This document shows, in pieces, positions 41,157 through 52,572 of a DNA stretch of 57,055 bases. The position numbers and the translations under genes are program-made. How positions within the stretch are numbered: position 1 is the first letter of the stretch; each line of letters opens with the position of its first letter. Below the pieces are notes generated by a model. It ran no database searches. It saw only the letters and a list, made by a program, of their open reading frames with translations, and was not told where the DNA came from. The DNA lies in assembly GCA_001179505.1 (NCBI GenBank), contig CDMY01000304.1, positions 60,379 to 117,433 on the forward strand, in the 5' to 3' direction. Origin of the DNA: Vitrella brassicaformis (taxonomy: Eukaryota; Sar; Vitrellaceae).

Positions 41157-42209
41157 TCACACGATAGATAATCCGTGCAGCGGCTGCATGCCGCACCAAC
41201 ACAGCAACAGTTGAGCCACAAACCGACCCCCCAATGCGCAACACACGACAGCCACACTCACCCCCCACTCGCCCCCTTTCTTCTCGGCTGACCCTTTCTT
41301 GGCCGTCACCACGAGCGTGTTGAGAGCGATGGTGTTAGCCAAGGCCACGAAGCCCTGCAGCGGCACCGCCATGTGGGCCAGATGGCGCCCATCGCCCCAC
41401 ACCATCAGTAGCAGCACCCCCAGCTTCCCATGCATCGACAGCAGTGCCGCCGACAGCACGCTCAGGGCACTCGGAGTCTGTGACGGCAGCAGCCGCCTCG
41501 TCAGGACGCACAACAGCCACAGATAAACCGCCAACTCTCCCGCCGCGCTGACCAGCATTCGCCACTCGGCGTGATGAATGTTGCTGACGCAGCGGTGGTA
41601 TGTTGTGGCAGATACGAGGCCGAAACGCGACGATAACCAGCCGACCCACCCGTGGGAATGATCGTCGCACGAGCCACTGCGCGTGAGGGCCCACATGACG
41701 TAGGTGTCGAAGAAGAGCACCGCGATGGCCACCTTGAGCAGAAGTCGCACAAGAGGCCCCGCCCAACCGTCATGCCGCTGCCCCTGCTGTTGGCTTGCGG
41801 GAAGGCGGTTGAATAGCACGTGCCGATAGGCAGCCTGCACACATGGCAGGTACATATGCATCCATTTGATTGTGTCACTCATACGCACCCACCTGACCTG
41901 TCTGTGCAGAAGAATGTCGATGCAGACGAGGAGCGTCTGGTACTCGACGTATCGGTCGGCCGGCGCACCGCACTCGTCGCAGCGCTGCAGAGAGATGTTG
42001 CCCCTGCTGTACACGCGATAGATGAGAGCAACTGGGGCGCCACACTCCACACAGACGTACGCCATCCCCCTCAGCTGGCTGCAATTCGCAGATCCATGAT
42101 AAACGGCAGGTGTCGGAGCCCCGGGAGCATACAAAGCACCCACGCGCGTCGCGAGCTTGAGCTCGCGACGCCGAGCCAATCGGCCAACTTCAAAACCCAC
42201 TTTCAACAC
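41157..42209 (-). CDS. ARV1: ARV1-like lipid/sterol homeostasis protein
   Basis: ER membrane protein of the Arv1 family, linked to sterol and GPI-lipid trafficking. The likely start is Met at 42065 (MAYVCVECGAPVALIYRVYS); the frame is open to an upstream Met at 42209, but family members begin close to the zinc motif. The Arv1 homology domain shows CVECG and CDECGAPADRYVE (CX2C...CX2C) then LLVCIDILLHRQ joined to AAYRHVLFN. That join requires removing 41832-41894, a 63-nt intron that has no stop and keeps the frame. Several membrane segments follow: LLLKVAIAVLFFDTYVMWAL, AGELAVYLWLLCVLTRR, ALANTIALNTLVVTAKK and GVSVAVVCCALGGRFVAQLL. Divergent from the dynamin-like gene. Confidence 0.88.
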   Translation of the reverse strand: MLKVGFEVGRLARRRELKLATRVGALYAPGAPTPAVYHGSANCSQLRGMAYVCVECGAPVALIYRVYSRGNISLQRCDECGAPADRYVEYQTLLVCIDILLHRQVRWVRMSDTIKWMHMYLPCVQAAYRHVLFNRLPASQQQGQRHDGWAGPLVRLLLKVAIAVLFFDTYVMWALTRSGSCDDHSHGWVGWLSSRFGLVSATTYHRCVSNIHHAEWRMLVSAAGELAVYLWLLCVLTRRLLPSQTPSALSVLSAALLSMHGKLGVLLLMVWGDGRHLAHMAVPLQGFVALANTIALNTLVVTAKKGSAEKKGGEWGVSVAVVCCALGGRFVAQLLLCWCGMQPLHGLSIV

Positions 42210-42313
42210 ACTTCCTGATGCCTCTCAGCCGTAGCATCAGCTAAACACACACGAAGACAGAGCCCTTCCGCTCGTCCATCACAGCCGCCTTCCCTTCTCT
42301 CCCCACCCTCGCT
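42066..42313. promoter_or_regulatory. Divergent promoter region of ARV1 and dynamin-like gene
   Basis: About 248 bp between the likely ARV1 start and the dynamin-like start. No clear TATA or other box is recognised. Confidence 0.4.
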
Positions 42314-45300
42314 ATGATGGACCAAGCAAATGACACTTTGGACCACTCGATGTTCATGCGGAGCGAGCTGCTCAACGTGCTTAGCGACGTCAAAACCAAA
42401 GTCCAGGACAAACTCGGTCAGCAACTGAACGAGCACCACCGTGACGGCGGGCGGCCCCATGGATTGTGTCTGTTCGTTTGGATGATACACGCTGCAGGTA
42501 TTGTTGATTTTCCCATCCCTCAGTTCATCATCATTGGCAAGCAGTCGGTGGGCAAGTCGAGACTCATTGAGGCGCTGGCCGGCGAACAGTTCACTTTCGT
42601 CTCGGGCACATTGGGTCTTTCCACGCAAGAGTTTATGGCCGGAGGATTGATCAACATGTCCGTGTGTTGTGTGTCCAGGCTCCCGGCGGCCCACCATTAT
42701 CGAGTTCCGCAACGTCATCGCCAACAGGACGTCCAAATGGCAGGTGGGTTGCATACATACACGACAGGAGCATGGCTGCAGAGCAGGTCTGTGTGTATGT
42801 GTGAGGAGCTGTCTACAGGTGATGGACAAGAAGACCAACAAGTGGGAGGAGATGCCCGTCAAGAAAGTCATGAGCCTCCTCTCAGAAGCGCACGAGTCTC
42901 TCGGTATCTAGCACGCACGCACCATTCTCGGAGCATTTGTCCGCACGGTTTGTGCCTGTGTGTACCTGAAGGTGCGTCTGTGACGGCCGAGCCCGTCTAC
43001 GTGCGCATCGAGTCGGCACACTGTGTCGACATGCAGGTCGTCGATCTGCCAGGCTTTCGCGAATTCGCCATCGACAAGGGCAAAGAGGACCTCGCGAGGC
43101 AGATTGATACACTCGTATACACAGACAGCAACACGCACTAGTGGATGGAAGGAATGCACAGCCGTCCATGACTTGGGCATGTCCGCTTGCAGAACATGAG
43201 TTTCATGAGCGATTCCCGAAACGTGATGGTCTGTGTCGAGGAGGCAGGTACACACATAGATAGACACGGAGACATGAAGGAAAGATCCGTCTATCTCTCT
43301 ATGTGCAGGCGACGCTGCCAATATGTCTACCCTTGCCCGGTGTAAGACCATCGACCCGAGATTCCAAAGGACGGTGCTGGTGCGGAATAAGCTGGATAAG
43401 TATTACCGGGATCTCACCAACGAGAACGTCAACGCTTGGCTGGTCGGTCCGTCGCTGCACACACACACACACACATACGCCATCCATGAAGCATACCTCA
43501 ATGTCCGGGTGGCTGTAGGACGGCTATGGCGACCTGCCGGTTGACCTGATGAAATTCTGCCTCACATTACCACACTGGAACGAAAAAGAGGCAAGCAAGC
43601 ATTTTCCCCCGTGCGCGCACCTGTCTCTCTATATCATGTGGATTTGCCGTCATGTCTCGTTCATGCAGCCGGCCCCCGCGCCCTTTGTCGAGCTGCGCCA
43701 ACGCATGGACGCACAGGACGTGCTCGAACTCAAGACCAGGGGGGCCTCAGAAAAGTCCGTCAGCGACACGCACCGTGAATGTGTTTATGTATGGCTGCAT
43801 GCGTCGATCAATGCGGTGGGTGTGCAGGTACATGAACACAATTGGCTTCAGGAACTTTTCGTGCTACATGGAACAAAGGATAGAAAGGATGTTCGTCGAC
43901 GCCATCGGACCGGTGATTCGAAAGACATACACAGATGCGCGTGTGTCTCGATGGAGACAAATGAGTACTTCTCTCTTTCCCCCTTTACGTGTGTGCAGGT
44001 GGTGAAGAAGCTGCGAGAATTGAAGGAACAGGAGGCGGAACAAGTGGCCTTTCTCAAAGACGAGCTCAAAGACACCAGTACACACATCATTGTGGCATCA
44101 GTGGTGCACGTGCGAAACGCATTTGGGGCCTTTGTATTGCTGCGTGCGTGTTGTGTGCCTGTGTGTAGACCCCGAGACGATCGTGACGACAATGCGGGAT
44201 TGTGGCATGTCGTTTGCGCATGCACTCAACCACGTCATGGAGGGATACGTCAACTCCAACGTACACACCCATTTGCACACACCCCTTGGGCGGAGTATCA
44301 TTGTGTGCTGTTTTCAGGTGGGCAGAGTGACTTTGGAGGAAGAGCTCAGGGACTTTCATGGTACACACACAAATAGACACATATTACCTTTGGACGGGCG
44401 TGTGCGTGCCCACGCGGACACTCCCTCACAGCATTTTACAACGCGCAAGGCGTCGATTGGCCGATGCTGCCGTCAGAGGACTTTGCGGGACTCGGTCGGT
44501 ACACACAAGCACCAGCTATGCACAGATATGCATGCGTGATCTGAATGCATGTGTCCGTCTCCTGTCTCCTTGCGTGTGGGGTGCAGATGACTACATCGAG
44601 TACTTGAAGAGTGACCTGCAGATCGCTGCCTTCGACATAGAGGTCAATGGCGGCGCGCAGTTCAGGCGACTCATGTACGAGACAGAGGTACGTAACGTGC
44701 GCATAGCATACAATACATGCACATGTGTCTCTCTGTGTATGTGATGTGCATGCAGGTGTTCCTGCGCTTTGCCGAGATCGGGGTGCAAACCTCCAAGCGT
44801 GATGTGGTGCAGGCGAGAGGTCCGTCTCGTCGGCAAACAGACAGAAAGGAACAACTTAGGCATGCGCTCGTGTGCATGGTTGTGTATCCACGCAGGTGTG
44901 TCGATGGGCCAGGTGTCATGGCGAGACGTCATCGTGAAGCTGCTTTCCAACGAGGCACACCTGCCCATGAAGCAGAGAGTCCAGTGAGACACACACACAA
45001 TGTGATGTATACACATACAACACACGTGTCCATGTTTCCCTGTGTGTGTGTGTACGTGTGTGTGCAGGTATGTGGCCCACAGAATGCGGCGGTTTTTTGA
45101 GCTGCAAAAGGATGTGGTCATCGATTTCATGAGCGGGCTCAAGGTTGGCATGGCACACACGAGTGCAATAACGTACATGCGCGGTGCGGATGTCTCTCTC
45201 TGTGCAGGGGTCGGCTGACGAGCACATGTATTCGGCTCTGTACACAAAGCACGTCAAGCTCATGATGCACAATGAGATGATCAAAGTGAGCCAGCTCAAA

Positions 45301-46500
45301 GGCGCGACGAGAACACGCGACAGATCTGTACACATGTGTGTCCTATTGCGGGACAGAATCTGGTTTTCTCGACATTTGACACGGTGGTTGAGCGTCAGAT
45401 GCATCAGTTCCTGGACCTTTTCTCCAACACAATGACATCCACATTCAGGTATGCACACCCATCGAGACAGACAGGGACACATATGTATTCATTCATTCTC
45501 TGCGTTCGGTCGTTCAGCAATCCCTGGGTGTTCCTCAAGAAGAACAGCACCGTCCTGGAGGTGTGTGTGAAGGAGCAAGGACATGCATTCGTCGCATCCG
45601 TTGCATTGCATTCGTGTGCCGAGTGTAGGACTCGGATGGCTTTGAGGAGGCGTTGCCGAGTTTTGAGGACACCAAGGCGAGAATACCAATGGTACACATG
45701 CATTCATGTCATACGCCCGCCCGCCCGCCCCTGTCCATCAACACACACACACGTCTGCGCGCAGGAGATCGGTACACGCAGCGGGATTGACAGCATACTG
45801 GCGCGGTGGATCGGCGACATTCCTGTCGAGGCCACGCAGGCAAGAATGAATTGCGCATTGCTTGTGGGTTCGTGTGCATCGGTCCATGAGTACAGATGGA
45901 CGAGGCCGTCGAGAAGGTGCAGTCGCTCGTCAACAAGGCAAGTAGACACACATAAGCACACCAAGCGAGATACGGTGACGGTATGTCTCCCGCTGCCTCC
46001 TTGCAGACTTTTGCTTTCATCAGGTCGCAGATCAGCGACCAGGTCTGCATGCTCGCAACACCCTCACACAAAAGAGCATAGCTGGTCAGCGATGTTGTGC
46101 GTATGTGTGCATGTGTGTGTGTCATTGCAGGTAGAGTTGTTTGCTGAGTCGTTCTTCAAGCTGCCGCTGATGAGGAAAATGGAGGAAGACATGAAGAGCA
46201 TCGAACTCAACGACGTACGCACCAGGAACACGCGCACACTGTTCGCATATCGATGTGCGTGTCTCAGGTCGACAAGGAGACATACGAGGTGCGTCGGCAG
46301 TTTTTGGAGCAGACGCTCAAGAGGCACCAGGACGGCCTCAACGGGGTGCAGGAGTGCCTCAACAAACTCACCGCTTTTTCTATGTATGTGTCCAATGCAT
46401 GGCTGCCATTCATGTCTATTCGCGCGTCTGTTTGTGACTGCAGGAAGTTCAAGAGCCGCTCGCCACACACAATTGCCTTCACACACGACAGGAGGCAATG
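42314..46500 (+). CDS. Dynamin-family GTPase
   Basis: Large GTPase predicted to act in membrane scission or organelle division. The start is MMDQANDTLDHSMFMRSEL. GTPase motifs: G1 GKQSVGKSRLIEAL (42537), G3 DLPGFREFA (43045), G4 NKLDKYYRDL (43387). An intron is removed at about 42415-42499 so that KVQDKLG joins IVDFPIPQFIIIG. The middle/stalk part spans 43640-45500 (FVELRQRMDAQDVLELKTRG, SFAHALNHVMEGYVNSN, RRLMYETEVFLRFAEIG, VQYVAHRMRRFFELQKD, LYTKHVKLMMHNEMIK). The C-terminal GED-like exons (46133-46215, 46269-46382, 46442-46500) read SFFKLPLMRKMEEDMKSI and ETYEVRRQFLEQTLKRHQDG. No PH domain is evident. The last three exons exist again at 51810-52316. Confidence 0.87.
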
Positions 46501-46616
46501 AGTGTGAGTGTGTCCTCGTGCGTGTCTCTCCCGTCCGTGTGTTGTCCATTCGCGTCTTGGCCTCTGTATATTTATGAGACATCGTTGTGTGTGTTCACTT
46601 AACGGATTCATGCGAA
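46113..46616 (+). repeat. Source copy of duplicated dynamin 3' end
   Basis: About 505 bp beginning TGTGTGTGTCATTGCAGGTAG and ending in TTCACTTAACGGATTCATGCG are almost identical to 51810-52316, covering the last three exons, their introns and 115 bp of 3' flank. Confidence 0.95.
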
Positions 46617-47190
46617 CGGACGGTGAATACACTCTTACGTACCACAGCAGAGGTACGTAGCAGTTCCTATATTATGTGACGCGGCGCGGACTCAGCAAGT
46701 AGTCGCCGTCAGCTTCAAGTTGCTCTCGGAAGAGTTTGACCCCCCCGTTGCCCCGTCGCCGTCATCGGCAGGCTCGTCCGTCTGGTGTGGAGCCTTGCAA
46801 GCGGGCACCTCGGACCAGTGCAGCAGGCGCTTGGAACCTGACTGCTCAGTACTGGTCCGAGCTGACCTCTGGGGGCTGGGGGGGGTCTGGCCGTCTCCGA
46901 GTACTGAGTACTGCTAGTAGTACTACCATCGCAACTGTACTGCTACTAGTAGTAGGTCCCTGCGCTCTAGAATGTGGGACTGCTTGCACGCGCAGCGCAC
47001 CCCACGTCTACAAGGCCAAGAAAGTGGCCATTTTGAAAGTGGCAGCTACATCCAGCTGCCGACGTCGGAACTTGCCGCACAGGATGCCACCCATCATGGA
47101 CGAACAGGCCATCCCAAGGTCGGTTTGCAATGCTCTCAATGACTCTGAATTACATGTCTGCATTTGTCTGCATGCGTCGTGATACAGTCA
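46501..47190. other. Intergenic or 5' exon region of channel gene
   Basis: Contains the dynamin 3' flank, a C/G-rich stretch and a TAG/CTA-rich, partly palindromic tract at 46903-46953 (AGTACTGCTAGTAGTACTAC). An open frame from about 46970 to a donor at 47119 (ESGSYIQLPTSELAAQDA) could join in phase to 47188 as an upstream exon of the channel gene; this is not certain. Confidence 0.35.
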
Positions 47191-50100
47191 ATGACATCGG
47201 GCTCGAGCGACCGTGCCCCTCTGCTAGCGGATGACGAGGGGCTGATAGAGGAGCTCCAGCTGGCTGACGTCACAACAGATGAGCCCTCTCATGCACCCAG
47301 ACGGCTCGAGCAGGTACGACACGCTGTGAGCGTAATCCTGACAGCCGGGAGCACACTTGCAGGTGCCATTGGTGGGTGCCCCGGCCGCCGACGGTTGGGA
47401 ACGACTGATGCCCTGAGAGACAGCATCATCAAAGCCATCGATGAATCAGACCCGGAGGGTTTGAGAAAGGCCCTTGCCGATTTGTCGCCTGATCAAGCGG
47501 AGAAAGTGCTGACGACTGGACAATGGGGCGACAAGGAGAATGACTCTGCCATCCACTATGCCGCACGTATACGCCCACATCACATGCATGAGGCAGCCGT
47601 GCATAACAGCCTCAGTGACGTGTGTGCTTCTCAGGACACTGCATCGATGTGGAGCTGTTTGAGGTACTGCTCCAAGACCGACGTCACCTGCTCAACCTGA
47701 GAAAAAAAAGCGGTCCATGTTCGAGATTCGCTTTTGCTCTGCCACTACCAACCAAGGCTGTCTCTCTCTCCTGTGTGTGCAGTATGGCACCATGCCTCTT
47801 CATTGTGCAGCAGGAGAGAGTGGTGCAGCTCCTGTCGTGGAGAAGTTCGTCGAGTGGGGCGGCGACGGTCTGTTGGAAGCTCAGGAATTCACGGTACAGC
47901 TCGATCAGAACGTGAAAGAGAGACCGCCCTTTTACTCTCTAAGTCAGGCAAAGCGCACTCCTCTTTACTACGCAGCAGGTCAACCACTTATATAGATGGA
48001 CTATTTCACAAATCCTTCTTTGTTGTCCTTCAGCAAATGACCATCTTGAAGTGGTGGAGTGGATATTGAAGAGGAACCCAGACCTGCTGAAGATCGGGGG
48101 TGTAGTAAGCTGCACTGCACTGACCAATGCGTGTCGAAACCGTCTCTGCTCATAACTCTGACAGGACGGAAAGACGCCGCTGAACATTGCCAAGCCAAAA
48201 GCCGTTGCTGTAATGGTCGCTGTGGCTGGAACCACGGTCATGGAGCTCCTTACAAGTGGTAAATCGCCAGAGCCTCATGGACTTTCGGGAGTGGTACCGG
48301 GCGTGAAACGATTCCTGAAGGACGGCAGTGAGTCGCCGGGCCTGGACACCCTTCGGTGGTGTTCCGTGTTTCGCCAACTGATGCAGTCGCGGCCAAAGGA
48401 TTCTCTCGCAGAGTAAGAGAAGTCTCGCAGCCAGAGCCTCTGTATCCGTTCTGCTTGATGGGCCTGCAGTGATCTTATGAACATAGCAGACTGGCAGGAG
48501 GTAAAGAAGAAAACAGAGCATCCATCACTTCTGAGGCGTCGAATTAGCTCAGGCGTTCACGGCATTCTGCGCCGATACAGATGAAGCGCAGTTCCAATAC
48601 TTACTTGGGGGCAAAGAGAAAGAGTGGTTTGCGCTGCTGGAATCTGCAGAGCCCCTGCAAGTGGTCATACAAGGTGAGCCTCATAAGAGCCTGACTCCGT
48701 CGCCCGCTGCATGTCTCCTTCTCCGTGCTCTGGATCCCTGCGACAGCCAACTCCGTCGCATTCGTGACATGCTTTTGGCGAAACAGATATACTCTCTCGG
48801 ACGACGAGCTGTCGCAAATGCTGTCGCCCCGCATAGTTTTCTTCACCCGAGCGCTATCCATGCTTCTGATGTGGCTAGCATATCAATGAAGCAACTAGTC
48901 ACATGGCATGGCATCCCTTTGTGTGTGTCAGGGTGGCCTTCGTGCTGCTCCACATCCAGTCGATCAAAGAGGACAGCGGTGTGATGTTGACGTGGCTATG
49001 GGGTACAGTGCTCACAGGTGCGGACAGAGTGACACACATGTTGATCAGGCATGTATCGTCACATGTTGATCAGGTGTGGGATTCATCCTGCTGGAGACGT
49101 TCCAAGTGCAGAGACATGCTTGATCAACATGTGTGTCACTCGGTGCGTGTGTACTTGCAGGCCATCCGCTTGAAGGCTTCGTACTGGGCAGACTCATGGT
49201 GTGCGTCAGGCGTGCAATGCCAACTGTGCTGGCCTTCATCTGTGCATCTGCGTGCTGTTGGTGTGGGCTTCAGGAACATCATCGACTTCGCGTGCTCCCT
49301 GTCAATCGCAGGCTTCATTGCCATTCACTTCGCTGGCTGGTCGTCGTCGGCGGAAATGAGCTCAGGGATAGTGATCGCGCTCGGCTTTGCCTTGCGCCTC
49401 CTGCAAACTGCCTCTCTGCACCCCGCCGTCGGGCCACTCATCCTGTGAGGCGGCTAAGGCAACCAGGATTGTGTCTATCATTGTGCTGTTGTCAACCATT
49501 TGATGTATTCTCAAATGGATCAGGGCCATTCTGAGGATGCTGTCGGACATCAGCATCTTCCTGTTTGTATATCTTTACATCCTGATGGTATTCGCCGGGA
49601 TGTTCACTCTTCTCTCATCCGATGGAGACAGCGAATACTTCGGCAACTACGGCAAAGCCATGCTCACACTGTACGTATATGTGTGTGTGGATGAAAAGAA
49701 GACTGCGCCACTCACATGGCTGCAGTTTCTACGCCGGCCTTGGAGACTTTAATGCCGCCTTGGACAAAGCCATCGAGAGCCACGACACCGTGCGCACCGT
49801 CCTGCTGTTCATCTACGTCGTCCTGTCATCCATCATACTCTGAGCCCCACACGCGCAGCACCACACGCATCGATGGACACGGAATGCCCTCTTTGCTGTC
49901 TCACCATGGTTGCCCTCCAAAACAGCTGAACCTGCTGATCGCCATAATGGTGAGACATACACAGACGAGGAGGATGGAGTGTCCCAAAGCTGATTAATGT
50001 TCCTGTGTGTGTCAGGCATCTACGTTTGCGGCAATCGAGCAGACACAGACCGCGCAATACCAGTATCATGCGCTGACAAAGCGCATGACAGCGGTATGTC

Positions 50101-51201
50101 ATGAGAGGGTCTGTCCGCTCATGTATGAATGCAGGCTGCTGCGCATTCGCGTCTTGAACGAATTTCTCACTATGCCAATGCACGAACGATTTCCGCCACC
50201 ATTCAACCTCATCGGTCGGTGCCCTCAAACTCCGGCATGAGAGATGCATTGTGCGTCCATCATGTGTGGGCATCTGTGTCTGCAGCTGTGACTGTGTCGG
50301 TGCCCTTGCGGTATCTCGCCTCCTTCATAAGCGAAGAGCGGCGACAGCAGTCGGCACTCTATCGCATTGCCTTCTGGTTGATCAAGGCTCTGTACACTAC
50401 CATCGACGCCATCCTGTACGCCATCGCCTTCACGCCCGCACAAATTTATACTCAACTGGAGAGGATTCCATCATACATACAGCAAGGGCGCTACTGCTGG
50501 GCACTCCAAGCGGTGTGTTCCGTCTTCTTGATGCCCCTGCCTCTTCTGTACCAATTACTGGCACCTTCCTCACTCACAGTGAGTGAGGAAAGCAGATCGA
50601 TCCGTCATTTTCCACTTCTGTCGTGCGCTGCCACAGGAGTTTTCTGGGCCCATAGGGGGATTGAGAGCCAAGTGGGATGAAATGACTGACGATGAGAAAG
50701 CTGAAATGAGACGATTTGCACGGTATGGACCCACCGAGGAATGGTATGCCCAAATGAGGCGCTACGAGTACAACAATATCAAAGGCAGCATCGACAAGTC
50801 GATTGCGGCCGCAGATCACCACGACTCCAACTTCCCTGACGTCATGACAGGTGAACCACACACAGCTACATCGACAGTAGCAGGCAGTCGAGCAGGAGGA
50901 GCAAGTTGTGTCTCTTTTGATGCCCTAAAGCGCTGAACATCTTCCAAGAGTACGTCAAAGATGAGGTCCAGCCAGGTGAGAAAGACAATCTAACTACCCA
51001 GGCTTTCTGCATTTGTTTTCATTTCCAGTCTTGCAAGACGTGCAAACACGAATGACGGACATGGAGACGCACATCAAGACAAAGATGGGAATCAGGCTGA
51101 CGAGGATGGAGAGGAATATGGAGCGATTGATAACGATGAAGACGGAGATGGAGACAGACATCAAGGTCATCAAGGCAAAGCTCGAGGAGAAAATGGGATA
51201 G
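47191..51201 (+). CDS. Ankyrin-repeat TRP-like cation channel with C-terminal coiled coil
   Basis: Predicted six-TM ion channel. The conservative start is MTSGSSDRAPLLADDEG (47191). Ankyrin-type repeats are spread over small exons: SAIHYAA, YGTMPLHCAAGESG, RTPLYYAA, HLEVVEWILKRNPDLLKIGG and DGKTPLNIAKPKAVAVMVAV (47550-48260). Membrane helices: RVAFVLLHIQSI (48937), GFILLETFQ (49076), WNIIDFACSLSIAGFIAIHF (about 49275), IVIALGFALRLLQTA, S5 ISIFLFVYLYILMVFAGMFT (about 49540). A pore helix YGKAMLTLFYAGLGDF follows, and S6 reads VLLFIYVVLSSIILLNLLIA then IMASTFAAIEQT. The LLNLLIAIM signature is typical of TRP/TRPV-like channels. A cytosolic tail with further hydrophobic helices (50300-50570) and a heptad coiled coil TRMTDMETHIKTKMGIRLTR end at 51201; the coiled coil could tetramerise the channel. 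Some exon joins in 48270-48900 are uncertain. Confidence 0.85.
49028..49140. repeat. 27-bp inverted repeat flanking a tiny channel exon
   Basis: The left arm 49028-49054 and right arm 49114-49140 are reverse complements with one mismatch out of 27. They lie in the introns on each side of the about 34-nt exon near 49073-49106 that encodes GFILLETFQ. A third partial copy, CACATGTTGATCAG, lies at 49060-49073 and supplies the exon's acceptor. Confidence 0.9.
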
Positions 51202-51809
51202 GAGTGGGACACCGACTGTATGCTCGATGGACATGATAAGATGGTCACCGCACACATACCGACGGCTAATACCATCTTAGCCACCCGGTCTGAATACTAA
51301 CTTGCCCGTTCACACTGGCATCAACTATCTAAAGCAGTTGCACGTTCACATTGGCACCCCATTCAAGGAGTCGCTCGTGCCGACTCGTGCCAATGTGTGC
51401 ATTATCTCGAAGGCAGCTCAAAGCGCACAGTTTGTTGTGTGGGACAAGTGGCGAGAAAATTTATCAAATATCCCGAGACACAATGGGTAACCTGAGGGGG
51501 GAAGACGAAAGACAGTCCACCTATCTTGCGCGCATATTTTGCAGATCCTCTCCACCTATTCTGACATCTTTGGCATCGTTCAAATTTTCGTCAGCCCTTT
51601 GTGACCAGAGACCGTCACAATCGTCACCCGCAGCCGGTAGAGGGACACGGAGGCAGACAGCCGAGTGGACGTGTGGCACACAGCTGATGATGCACTGCAG
51701 GCAAGAGAGTGGATAGAGAGAGACAAAAACGGTGACTGACACGCTCACAAACGTATACATGCACCGTGCATACACAGACGACCTCTCTTCGTCCGCCATG
51801 AACCCGGCC
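51202..51809. other. Intergenic, no gene seen
   Basis: Contains a short imperfect direct repeat: TTGCCCGTTCACACTGGCAT at 51301 and GTTGCACGTTCACATTGGCA at 51337. There is no supported coding sequence. Confidence 0.55.
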
Positions 51810-52316
51810 ATATGTGTGTGTCATTGCAGGTAGAGTTGTTTGCTGAGTCGTTCTTCAAGCTGCCGCTGATGAGGAAAATGGAGGAAGACATGAAGAGCAT
51901 CGAACTCAACGACGTACGCACCAGGAACACGCGCACACTGTTCGCATATCGATGTGCGTGTCTCAAGTCGACAGGGAGACATACGAGGTGCGTCGGCAGT
52001 TTTTGGAGCAGACGCTCAAGAGGCACCAGGACGGCCTCAACGGGGTGCAGGAGTGCCTCAACAAACTCACCGCTTTTTCTATGTATGTGTCCAATGCATG
52101 GCTGCCATTCATGTCTATTCGCGCGTCTGTTTGTGACTGCAGGAAGTTCAAGAGCCGCTCGCCACACACAATTGCCTTCACACACGACAGGAGGCAATGA
52201 GTGTGAGTGTGTCCTCGTGCGTGTCTCTCCCGTCCGTGTGTTGTCCATTCGCGTCTTGGCCCTCTGCACATTTATGAGACATCGTTGTGTGTGTTCACTT
52301 AACGAATTCATGCGAA
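51810..52316 (+). pseudogene. Duplicated 3' fragment of the dynamin-like gene
   Basis: A near-identical copy of 46113-46616 lies 5.7 kb downstream, between the channel and Pol kappa genes. It holds only the last three exons, with no GTPase part. At the second acceptor TCTCAG|GTCGAC has become TCTCAAGTCGAC, so AG use would drop one base and shift the frame. The following codons AAG GAG are AGG GAG. It has no start of its own and is best called a pseudogenic fragment. Confidence 0.88.
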
Positions 52317-52572
52317 TTTCCCGCAGCACCACAAGGGGCATGTATACTAGTAGAGGAGATGAGCGGCCGGCCGATGCTGCTGAACGTGTGTATGTGATGG
52401 TTGGTGTGCCGGTGGAGTCAGGCTTGCCGTGAAATGCGAGCTCGGAAATCTCAGGAATTGAATTGTCGCGCCACGCGAGGCCAATGGGGCGAAATGTGCG
52501 CTGTTTGACGTTCGTAGGATGTAACCATACTGCAAGCAGTCATCGGTCGGTTGCTTGACCGCGGCGCGTAGG

